Below, in pieces: positions 52,983-60,120 of a stretch of DNA of 64,000 nt. The notes beneath the pieces were generated by a model. The model was not told where the DNA came from. It did not search any database and saw only the letters and a program-made list of their open reading frames with translations. Source of the stretch: Paracoccaceae bacterium (GTDB lineage: Bacteria; Pseudomonadota; Alphaproteobacteria; Rhodobacterales; Rhodobacteraceae); NCBI GenBank assembly GCA_028284605.1, contig JANQRL010000033.1, forward strand, positions 62,001-126,000. The letters run 5' to 3'. The position numbers and the translations under genes are program-made. Each line of letters opens with the position of its first letter. Positions within the stretch are counted from its first letter, which is position 1.

Positions 52983-54034
52983 AAGTCGCACAAATACTGA
53001 AAACCTGCACAAGGCGGGCGGTCCTCGCTGCAGGTCTTGCCCTTGGTTCGGCTGTAAGCGCCACGGCAGAGGAAGTCTTCGTTTACAACTGGGCTGACTA
53101 CTTCCCCCCCGAGCTCTTCGACAAGTTCACTGAGGAGACCGGCATCCGTGTTCGCCTCGACGTTTACCAATCGAACGAGGAGCTCGCCGCCAAACTCCAG
53201 GCCGGCGGGACCGGCTATGACGTCATCGTGCCGGGCGACTACATGGTTCAGCAGCTCGCCCAGCAAGGGTTGTTGCAGGAGATCGACTTCAAGACCCTGG
53301 AGAATTTCCCGAATGTGGAAGGGCCCCTGAAGTTCCCGGTCTTCGACCCCGAGCGGCTCTACTCCGCCCCCTACCTCCACGGTTCAACCGGAATCAGCTA
53401 CGATTCCGAGAAAGTCGGGGAGCTCGAAGAGAGCTGGTCGGTCTTCTTTGATCCCGACCCAGCGCTCTCCGGGCAGATCGTCGCTTTGGACGACGAATTG
53501 GAGATGTACAAGGCCGCGGCGATGTATCTGGACATCGACTATTGCACCGAGGACCCGGCGGAGGCGACCCGGATCCTGGAACTCCTTGAAGCCCAGAAGC
53601 CCCATCTCCTGATGTATTCCTCCGGTGGATCGATCGAGCGAATGGCTGCAAGGGAGGTGCCGATGCACCATCACTGGGCCAACGGTCCGTTTCGAGTGCG
53701 AGAGGAAGCGCCCAGTTGGCGGATGCTGTTCCCAAAGGAAGGCGTCAATCTTTGGGCTGATAATTTCGCCATTCCGGTAGGGGCACAGAATGTCGAAGGT
53801 GCGAAGGCGTTCATCAACTTCATGCTCGAGCCGGAGAACATCGCGGCTGCGACCAATTTCAACGGCTACGCAAACTCGATACCGGCCTCGCGAGACTTCA
53901 TCGATGAATCGGTGGTGAATGACCGAGGTATCTACCCCGGGGAAGACATCGAAACTCGCTACGTCGGTAATCGGCTTTGTTCTGTCGAGGCGAGAGATTT
54001 GCGCAATCGGGTGTGGACAAGGGTGCGCTCGTAG
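52979..54034 (+). CDS. Extracellular binding protein of a polyamine-type ABC importer (PotD/PotF-like)
   Basis: 351 residues with a Sec signal (RAVLAAGLALGSAVSATAEE). The mature protein starts EVFVYNWADYFPPELFDKFT, the classic PotD/PotF opening, with ETGIRVRLDVYQSNEELAAK, GYDVIVPGDYMVQQLAQQGL and the late motif ENIAAATNFNGYANSIPASR. Family members bind putrescine, spermidine and other small amines, but many relatives carry opines or aromatic amines, so the ligand is open. It ends about 80 bp before the likely start of the metallo-beta-lactamase gene, probably the same transcript. Confidence 0.9.
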   Translation: MKVAQILKTCTRRAVLAAGLALGSAVSATAEEVFVYNWADYFPPELFDKFTEETGIRVRLDVYQSNEELAAKLQAGGTGYDVIVPGDYMVQQLAQQGLLQEIDFKTLENFPNVEGPLKFPVFDPERLYSAPYLHGSTGISYDSEKVGELEESWSVFFDPDPALSGQIVALDDELEMYKAAAMYLDIDYCTEDPAEATRILELLEAQKPHLLMYSSGGSIERMAAREVPMHHHWANGPFRVREEAPSWRMLFPKEGVNLWADNFAIPVGAQNVEGAKAFINFMLEPENIAAATNFNGYANSIPASRDFIDESVVNDRGIYPGEDIETRYVGNRLCSVEARDLRNRVWTRVRS

Positions 54035-54114
54035 GCATGCCGGAGACTCGCGCGCTTGGCCAGGTCACGGTGACAGGTGCGCGAGTTTCTGACAGACGGA
54101 CTCTTAACAGAAAG

Positions 54115-56016
54115 ATGACGCAAATGCCATCGGCCCCCAAGAAATGCTGGCAGCAATTGTTTCCGGAGATCCACAGATTCCCCGACTCATGCAACGTCTA
54201 TGCGATCGAGGGACCGCGGGGAACGGTCTTTGTGAACGCCGGGTCCGGAGACTGGCTGGAGGGGATAGACGCACAGTTCAAACCTCCTTACTTCCTTCTC
54301 CTGACCCACTTCTTTCGAGATCATTCCGCAGGCGCGAGCAAGGCATCAAGACTGGGGATTGAGGTTTTTGCACCATGGGGCGAGTGCCAGATCCTGAACG
54401 ATCCGATAGAGCACTTCAGATCACTGGAAAACTATGTCGCATATGAGAACTTATGGGAGAGTTTCGCGCCAATAACACCCACGATTGCCAATCCGATTAG
54501 AGATTACGAAGATCTCCGACTCGCCGGCCTGACATTTACCTCAATTCCCTTGCCGGGTGTTACCCCTCATCACACCGGATTCCAGATAACGACCCCTCAA
54601 TCCGGACGCCAGGTTGTATTCTGTGGAGAGGCCGTTCACTCCCATGGGCGCATGGCTCGAATAGCGCCCTTGCAACACGACTATGCCGACCTCTCGGGCG
54701 CCGTGAACGCCGCAAGCTCGGCCGCCTGTTTGCAGTCGATATCGCCGGATGTTCTACTGCCCAGCCTTGGCGCCCCGCTGCAAGAGAATATAGCTGACGC
54801 GCTCGAAGCGCTCCAAAGCTCCCTTGGCGCATTGTGCTCCACCAGGATCGAGGAAGCGACCCATATCGGCAATATCGGGCGACACGACCTCGAACGCGTG
54901 AGTGATCATGTCTGGATGTCGACCGAGTCGGTGGCCATAAGCTGGTTCATCGTCAGTGAGTCCAACAAAGTGCTCGCCATCGACTACGGCTATAGTGGTG
55001 GCTGTGACGACCCCCGACCCGCGGTCGGTCCGTGGAAGTGGCCGACAAGAAACAAGGTCCTATGCCGCAGGGCCTTGCTTCACAGCATCCAAGCACTTGA
55101 GAAGACGTTTGGAATCGATACCGTGGATGTGGTTCTGTTGAGCCATTTCCACGATGACCATGTCGCAGGTGTGCCTGTGCTTCAACGTCTGCACGATACA
55201 CGGTGCTGGACCCTCGATCACATTGCACCGCTAGTGGAATACCCCGAAGCACATCGCTTTCCGTGCAACTGGCCCGAAAGAACCCGAGTTGACCGGGTCA
55301 TCGCCGCCGACGAGGTGGTCGAATGGGAAGGTATTCGTTTCCACTTTGAACCGATGAGTGGGCATACCCGGTTTTCGGCCCTGATCGGCTTTGAAGTCGA
55401 TGGGCTGAGGTTTGCGCATACCGGCGATCAATTACTGCCAAGTGACCATGACCCCGAAGACGGCGAATGGAAGCTGTCGCAATTCGTGCATACCGAGGTC
55501 TATCGGAACGGTGCCGATCTGACGTCATTCCGGAAGAGCGCCGACTGGCTTTGCAAATGGCGGCCTGACTTTGTTCTTTCCGGGCATCAGAGAGCGATCA
55601 GAACGACTCCGCGTTTCTTCGATGCCGTTCAAGAGGTAGCCGATACTTTCGAACGGGATCATCTGAATGCGATGGTCCTAGGCCCCGACGAAGTCCATTT
55701 CGGACTCGACTCGATGGCTGGCTGGATCTGGCCGTATCGTGTTTCAGCCCTCGTGAACCGGACCACGAAGGTATCCGTGGTCGTCAGGAACCCCCGCCCC
55801 GAACCCACATCCCTTCATCTGCGTTTGGTGGTTCCCGACGGCTGGATGACCGAGCCGAAAACAGTCGCTGCAGAGCCGCGCCAAGAGGTGTTGTGCGATC
55901 TGGAATTCACGCCGATGGGCGTTTCTGATCGGATACCCATCGCCTTGGAGCTCCGGACCGACAAGCACAATTTCGGACAGATTGCCGAAGCTCTCGTCAC
56001 GTGCACGAAACAATAA
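54115..56016 (+). CDS. Double metallo-beta-lactamase fold protein with C-terminal beta-sandwich
   Basis: 633 residues from the ATG at 54115; ATGs at 54037 and 54124 are alternatives and none has a good ribosome site. Unit 1 (about 10-250) is degenerate: HFFRDH at 65-70 has Phe for the second His, CGEAVH has Glu for the bridging Asp, and the last His is not seen. Unit 2 (about 270-500) is intact: SHFHDDH (344-349), His417 in MSGHTRF, Asp438 in HTGDQLL and His491 in LSGHQRAI. The tail (about 520-633) resembles a beta-sandwich. Only unit 2 should hydrolyse a substrate, perhaps a thioester, lactone or amide of the imported compound. Base composition is lower in GC than in neighbours. Confidence 0.75.
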   Translation: MTQMPSAPKKCWQQLFPEIHRFPDSCNVYAIEGPRGTVFVNAGSGDWLEGIDAQFKPPYFLLLTHFFRDHSAGASKASRLGIEVFAPWGECQILNDPIEHFRSLENYVAYENLWESFAPITPTIANPIRDYEDLRLAGLTFTSIPLPGVTPHHTGFQITTPQSGRQVVFCGEAVHSHGRMARIAPLQHDYADLSGAVNAASSAACLQSISPDVLLPSLGAPLQENIADALEALQSSLGALCSTRIEEATHIGNIGRHDLERVSDHVWMSTESVAISWFIVSESNKVLAIDYGYSGGCDDPRPAVGPWKWPTRNKVLCRRALLHSIQALEKTFGIDTVDVVLLSHFHDDHVAGVPVLQRLHDTRCWTLDHIAPLVEYPEAHRFPCNWPERTRVDRVIAADEVVEWEGIRFHFEPMSGHTRFSALIGFEVDGLRFAHTGDQLLPSDHDPEDGEWKLSQFVHTEVYRNGADLTSFRKSADWLCKWRPDFVLSGHQRAIRTTPRFFDAVQEVADTFERDHLNAMVLGPDEVHFGLDSMAGWIWPYRVSALVNRTTKVSVVVRNPRPEPTSLHLRLVVPDGWMTEPKTVAAEPRQEVLCDLEFTPMGVSDRIPIALELRTDKHNFGQIAEALVTCTKQ

Positions 56017-56147
56017 CTGCTTCTGCTGACCGCGTTACTTCCGCTGTGGGCGCCATTTCCCCGGCTCGTCGCCTTTGATCGACGTCATCCGCCGATGGGC
56101 CCGCGTCCGCGACTGAAGCGCAGGGTGCCCCGGGGCATCTGGCCAGC

Positions 56148-56858
56148 TCACGCAAACCCATACCCCCCCGTCATCATGAGGCTTTCGCCGTTGACGTGGG
56201 ATGAGGCATCGCTGGTCAGAAACAGGACAGCGTCCGCGATTTGATCGACAGAGGCGATGGCGTTCGTCTCCGTCTTCAGCTTGTCGAAATGGTCGCGGGC
56301 GAAAGCCGTGTCCACGGGGCCCGGGCTCACGCAATTGACCCGAATGCCGCGCGGGCGCAATTCGTGAACGAGGCTGCGCGACAGCCCGAGCAGCGCCGCC
56401 TTGCTGGCGGCATAGCTGGGCGACAATTTGCTGCCATTGTGGCCCGTCACCGACGACACGATCACGATTGTGGAATGGTCGGCCAACAGAGGAATGGAAT
56501 AGCGCAGTGTATGAAACGTGCCGTCGAGATTGACGTTGAGGTCGTTTCGCCACTCCTCGAAGCTCATCTCCAGCAGGGGTTTGAACGTCATCCTGCCGGC
56601 CGCAAGAACCAATCCGTCGAGCCCGCCCATGTCTCGGGCGATTTGCGCGCATGCGGCTTTGGTGGCGGCTTCGTCGGTCACGGATCCTTCGACGAAGGCC
56701 GAGATGGCCGCGGTTTGAAGAGCAGGCGGCACCTGGAGGTCGAATACGCCCACTTGGGCACCGCGCGCAGCCGCTGAAGCGACCACGGCACCGCCGATTT
56801 CCCCGCCCCCACCCGTTACCAGCAGCCTTCGCCCATCAAGGCGGAATCGATCAGACAT
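56148..56858 (-). CDS. Short-chain dehydrogenase/reductase (SDR), first of three
   Basis: 236 residues of classical SDR type: TGxxxGIG-like LLVTGGGGEIGGAVVAS (Glu for the usual hydrophobic residue before Ile-Gly), the NAG-like LAAGRM, Ser in VIVSSVTGHNG and the catalytic YAASK. NAD(P)-dependent oxidation or reduction of a hydroxyl/ketone is expected. The ATG at 56858 overlaps the stop of the upstream SDR by 8 bp. It is the last gene of the five-gene leftward operon from 59821. Confidence 0.87.
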   Translation of the reverse strand: MSDRFRLDGRRLLVTGGGGEIGGAVVASAAARGAQVGVFDLQVPPALQTAAISAFVEGSVTDEAATKAACAQIARDMGGLDGLVLAAGRMTFKPLLEMSFEEWRNDLNVNLDGTFHTLRYSIPLLADHSTIVIVSSVTGHNGSKLSPSYAASKAALLGLSRSLVHELRPRGIRVNCVSPGPVDTAFARDHFDKLKTETNAIASVDQIADAVLFLTSDASSHVNGESLMMTGGYGFA

Positions 56859-57606
56859 TAGTCGACGCGCCTCCATCGACAGTCACCACCTGCCCCGAAA
56901 TGAAGCCTGCGCCGCCGCTGGCCAAGAGCACGGCGAGAGGTAGAATATCGGATGGCTCTCCCCAGCGGCCGACAGCGATGCGGTGGCGCAGTGCCTCCTC
57001 AATTTGAGGATCTTCCTGGGAGGCGCGTGACATGGCGGTGCGGATCGGTCCCGGCGCAATGGCGTTACACACGATGCCGCACGCGCCGTATTCCTGCGCA
57101 ATCGACCTGGTCAGCGAAACGACGGCCCCCTTCGCGGCACTATAAGCCGGCGTCGGCACCCGCGAGCGCCATGCCGCAATCGAGGCCATTAGGATCACCC
57201 GGCCATATCCCCGCTCCGACATCCCGGCCAGGGCGGGCCGCAAAAGATCGACATGGGAGAACACGTGGGTGGACATTGTGGTTTCGAACAGGTCCCTGGA
57301 ACTCTCGGCCAGAGGTGCAGCCGCCATGGCCCCTGCATTGGCCACGAAAATGTCTGCCGCCCGAAGCTCGGAGTCCAATCGCCCGGAGATCGCACTGGCG
57401 CCTGACAGGTCGAGCACGTGGCACGACGACGACGCGCCGATTTCCGCGCAGCAATCTTCCAGCGCCGGACCGTCGCGATCTATCAGAACCACCTCTGCGC
57501 CGAGGTCGGCAAAGCCTTTCGCGATTGCCCGGCCGATACCCTGGGCAGCGCCGGTGATGACCGCGCGACGGCCCGGCAGTCCAAACATCTCATCGGCGAT
57601 ACTCAT
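56851..57606 (-). CDS. Short-chain dehydrogenase/reductase (SDR), second of three
   Basis: 251 residues. VITGAAQGIGRAIAKGFADL is the cofactor motif, with Asp in VVLIDRDG favouring NAD; VANAGAMAAAP, the Ser in LMASIAAWRS and the catalytic YSAAK follow, then CNAIAPGPIRTAM and GQVVTVDGGAS. It overlaps the decarboxylase-like gene by 4 bp (ATGA) and the next SDR by 8 bp, so this operon is tightly packed. Its place suggests it oxidises a ring or side-chain alcohol in the same route. Confidence 0.88.
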   Translation of the reverse strand: MSIADEMFGLPGRRAVITGAAQGIGRAIAKGFADLGAEVVLIDRDGPALEDCCAEIGASSSCHVLDLSGASAISGRLDSELRAADIFVANAGAMAAAPLAESSRDLFETTMSTHVFSHVDLLRPALAGMSERGYGRVILMASIAAWRSRVPTPAYSAAKGAVVSLTRSIAQEYGACGIVCNAIAPGPIRTAMSRASQEDPQIEEALRHRIAVGRWGEPSDILPLAVLLASGGAGFISGQVVTVDGGASTNV

Positions 57607-58445
57607 CCGGGCGTCCGCCCGGGCGCCCCGGGGGCGGTGACCGGCCCCAGCACGATCTGATCGGCGTGGTCGTTCAGCCCCTGTCCGGTCCATCGCTCGG
57701 CGGCGCGGACCGGCCCGGTGGCCAGAGATGCGAGACCCGACACGATGTGGTGCAGGGTCGGCAGATCCTGCAGCTCTCCCGGTGTGAATGCCAGCCGCCC
57801 GGTACCGGACTCTCTTTGCAGAATCTCGGTTTCGCCGGCGATCACAGGTGACAGGGTCGCCTCCGACAATGCGGCCGTCCCCCAAGCGCCAGTCGCCGGA
57901 AAATACCGGTGATGAAGCAATCCCTGGCTGCCTTTTAGACGGCTCAAGGGCTCTGATGCCGGCGACGGATCACTGAACTCGAACTCCGCGAATGTATGGC
58001 CCCGCCAAGAGCAGGAGAGACGTTCACTATTTCCTTCGCCAAGCGTGGTCTCGATCTCGCAATAGAGCTTGGCATAGCCCAATTCCTCGCGTCCGCTCAG
58101 GATCGGGTCTGCTAGGTTCTCAAAGAGAACGGCCAGGAAATACCCGACCGTATCGCCTTTCGCTCCGGAATAGATGGCCGGAAGCCGGCATCCGACCATG
58201 GCGTAGCCCCCACCGCCGAGCCACGCCAGATCGGACAGAAAGGTCACGTCAAACAAGACCTCGAACGGCGGCAGAGCGCGAAACTCAGATGCGAGAAGGC
58301 CGTTGAGCCGGCCCTCCTCGGACGGCACGGCGAAGCTGATCGTGCGCCGTTTGGGTTGTAGGTCCGGCGCGATTGGGCTCTGCCGCGGGCCCGGCATCGG
58401 ACCGAAGCAGACCGGCATCCGATAGAGAGGCGGAAGCGCGCTCAC
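57603..58445 (-). CDS. Acetoacetate decarboxylase family protein
   Basis: 280 residues from a GTG at 58445, 4 bp after the SDR stop; the ATG at PVCFGPMPG is 9 codons further in. The family opening LYRMPVCFGPMPGPR is clear, and REELGYAKLYCEIET aligns with the segment carrying the Schiff-base lysine of acetoacetate decarboxylase. Members decarboxylate beta-keto acids or act as aldolase-like or hydratase enzymes. Among three SDRs, removal of a carboxylate from a beta-keto acid made by one of them is a reasonable guess. The catalytic Lys lies in AKL and not the usual PKK or PKL, so the chemistry may differ. Confidence 0.8.
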   Translation of the reverse strand: MSALPPLYRMPVCFGPMPGPRQSPIAPDLQPKRRTISFAVPSEEGRLNGLLASEFRALPPFEVLFDVTFLSDLAWLGGGGYAMVGCRLPAIYSGAKGDTVGYFLAVLFENLADPILSGREELGYAKLYCEIETTLGEGNSERLSCSWRGHTFAEFEFSDPSPASEPLSRLKGSQGLLHHRYFPATGAWGTAALSEATLSPVIAGETEILQRESGTGRLAFTPGELQDLPTLHHIVSGLASLATGPVRAAERWTGQGLNDHADQIVLGPVTAPGAPGRTPG

Positions 58446-58449
58446 GGCG

Positions 58450-59256
58450 CTAGCGGAACGTGACGAGGGCCGCGCCGCCATCGACCAGAAGCGCTGTCCC
58501 GGTGATGTAGCCTGCCGCATCGGACAACATGAAATGGGTTGCATGGGCCACCTCCCAGGCATCACCCATCTTGCCCATTGGCACGCTGCGGTTGCGAGCG
58601 TCAATGAAAGCCTGTGCATCGCCGCCGTCGCGCTGCTTGAGCAGCCGCGCCTCCACCATCGGCGTGTGCATCACGCCTGGAATGACGGTGTTGCAGCGGA
58701 TGCCGTCCTTGGCGTGACGCAGCGCGACCTGGCGACCGAACTGAATCAGACCGGCCTTGGCGGTTGAGTAGGCGATCGTATCTCCTGCCCCTCTCACGCC
58801 AGCCACCGAACCGATATTGACGATGGCCCCTGCACCGTCGTCGCGCATCACCGGCAGGAAGACCTTTGTGGCGAAAAACGCGCTCGTCAGATTGAGGTCG
58901 AGCTGCCGGTGCCAGTCTTCCTCGCTCAGCGTGACGGCATCGCCCTGGACGGACCCGCCCGCGTTGTTCACAAGCAGCGTTGGACGCATGCCGTCCCTTG
59001 CTAGCGCCTCGCGCGCGTCTTCTAGGGCGGCGAGCTCGGTGACATCGGCGGCAACCGGTCGGGCCGCACCGCCTTCCGCCTCGATCGCATGGCAGGTTTC
59101 TTCCGCGCGGCTCAAATCCCGATCCACGGCAACAATTGTGGCGCCGTGGCGTGCCAGAAGGACCGAGATCGCCTTGCCGTTGCTGAAGCCGGGCCCAACG
59201 GAGCCTGCACCGCAGACCAGGGCGACGCGGCCCGACAGATCGTATCGGTCAGACAT
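58450..59256 (-). CDS. Short-chain dehydrogenase/reductase (SDR), third of three
   Basis: 268 residues. The cofactor motif is unusual: VCGAGSVGPGFSNGKAISVL, with a longer glycine loop than the classical TGxxxGIG. Asp in VAVDRDLS suggests NAD. NNAGGSVQGD, the Ser in NIGSVAGVRG and YSTAK complete the active site. It overlaps the AhpD-like gene by 8 bp. This loop variant occurs in SDRs of cyclic-alcohol and steroid-like catabolism, but I cannot assign a substrate. Confidence 0.85.
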   Translation of the reverse strand: MSDRYDLSGRVALVCGAGSVGPGFSNGKAISVLLARHGATIVAVDRDLSRAEETCHAIEAEGGAARPVAADVTELAALEDAREALARDGMRPTLLVNNAGGSVQGDAVTLSEEDWHRQLDLNLTSAFFATKVFLPVMRDDGAGAIVNIGSVAGVRGAGDTIAYSTAKAGLIQFGRQVALRHAKDGIRCNTVIPGVMHTPMVEARLLKQRDGGDAQAFIDARNRSVPMGKMGDAWEVAHATHFMLSDAAGYITGTALLVDGGAALVTFR

Positions 59257-59821
59257 GCTTTCCCATCAACTCCTCACCAGGACGATCTTGCGGCGTTTCA
59301 ACCCAATGGTCGAGATCGGCCATGCGCAGATAAGTCGCGAGAAGCCGGTAGTAGCCGCAGACACCAACGAGGTCGGCAAAATGCTCATCGCCGAGCGCTG
59401 TCTGCAACTCCCTGGCGTGGGCCGGCTCCGTGTCGGCCTGGAGCGTCAGATCGCGCGCGAACTGCACGATCAGGCAATGCAGGGGCTCTACCCCCTGCGG
59501 CGGCGCTCCGGCTGCATGCGCGATGGAAATCTCCGGCACACCGACCTCGCGGGCGTGTTTCGAATGAGCGTCGAATTCGACACCTGACTTCGCGGCGACG
59601 GCAACCGATACGATGGCCAGTTCCCGGAGCGGCGCTGCCAGTCCAGATCCGTACCGCAGGAACGCACCGATGTCCTGAACCTTGTCCGCCAGCCTTGGGG
59701 ACGCCAGCACGGCCCAGAACGGTGTCGACATCCTGCCTCGCGGGCCATTCACGATCCTGTCGAATACGATGCGTTGCGATGGACTCAGCTCGCTTTCGTT
59801 CTCGACACCAAAACGGATCAT
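59249..59821 (-). CDS. Carboxymuconolactone decarboxylase/AhpD-like protein
   Basis: 190 residues, two helical CMD units. FLRYGSGLAAPLRELAIVSV and KSGVEFDAHSKHAREVGV are the family pattern, but the CxxC of AhpD is absent: VAAKSGVEFDAHS has Lys-Ser-Gly-Val in its place. It is therefore unlikely to be a peroxidase and more like 4-carboxymuconolactone decarboxylase or an uncharacterised relative. It is first in the leftward operon and has a strong promoter (59848-59876). Confidence 0.82.
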   Translation of the reverse strand: MIRFGVENESELSPSQRIVFDRIVNGPRGRMSTPFWAVLASPRLADKVQDIGAFLRYGSGLAAPLRELAIVSVAVAAKSGVEFDAHSKHAREVGVPEISIAHAAGAPPQGVEPLHCLIVQFARDLTLQADTEPAHARELQTALGDEHFADLVGVCGYYRLLATYLRMADLDHWVETPQDRPGEELMGKHV

Positions 59822-59847
59822 GGGAGACCTTCCTGCCTGATAAAAGC

Positions 59848-59876
59848 AATATGAATATCTTGTTTTTCCAAGTCAA
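59848..59876 (-). promoter_or_regulatory. Promoter of the AhpD/SDR operon with GATATTC core
   Basis: On the minus strand TTGACT (59876-59871), 17 bp spacer, CATATT (59853-59848). The spacer carries AAACAAGATATTC; the GATATYC core sits within one base of its position in the importer promoter at 50068-50097. The opposite strand has a weaker possible promoter (TTGTTT 59860-59865, TAGTCT 59882-59887) for the small-protein/amidase operon. Confidence 0.6.
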
Positions 59877-59925
59877 CCAGGTAGTCTATTGTCACGCTAG
59901 CGCGTCAGCATGGACTCATTTCAGT

Positions 59926-60120
59926 ATGAACAAGTCGGAAACTCAGAACCTCGCTCAGGACACGACAGTAGCGGACAGTCTCAGCCTGCGCCTGCCTCTC
60001 CCTGCCGGCATCGACGCTGCCAAGGCACAAGCGAAGACGGAAGCAGCGCTCAAATGGGTCACGCCATATGGTCGGCTTGGCCCTGTCGCAACCTTTGTCC
60101 TGCCGCGCCGATCCCGATGA
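59926..60120 (+). CDS. Small protein upstream of amidase, possible GatC/AtzG-like partner
   Basis: 64 residues, from ATG 59926. The stop overlaps the amidase start as ATGA, which is strong evidence that it is a real, coupled gene. The sequence has a leucine/alanine-rich helical middle (LRLPLPAGIDAAKAQAKTEA) and a C-terminus GPVATFVLPRR. DUF4089 (AtzG) proteins are small, sit just upstream of an amidase-signature enzyme and end in a short A-P-V-F-x-P motif; VATFVLP resembles this only loosely. It may be the assembly or stabilising subunit of the amidase. The family is not certain. Confidence 0.55.
   Translation: MNKSETQNLAQDTTVADSLSLRLPLPAGIDAAKAQAKTEAALKWVTPYGRLGPVATFVLPRRSR

Noticed and set aside
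56126..56137. Perfect 12-bp palindrome TGCCCCGGGGCA between the MBL and SDR genes
   Set aside because: It has no loop and no T run and lies partly near a stop region between convergent genes. It could be part of a terminator but the evidence is too thin to call.
59089..59925. Longer plus-strand frame extending the small pre-amidase gene upstream to 59089
   Set aside because: The upstream part is antisense to the SDR and AhpD-like genes and crosses their promoter. The ATG at 59926 gives a compact 64-residue protein with the coupled ATGA junction.
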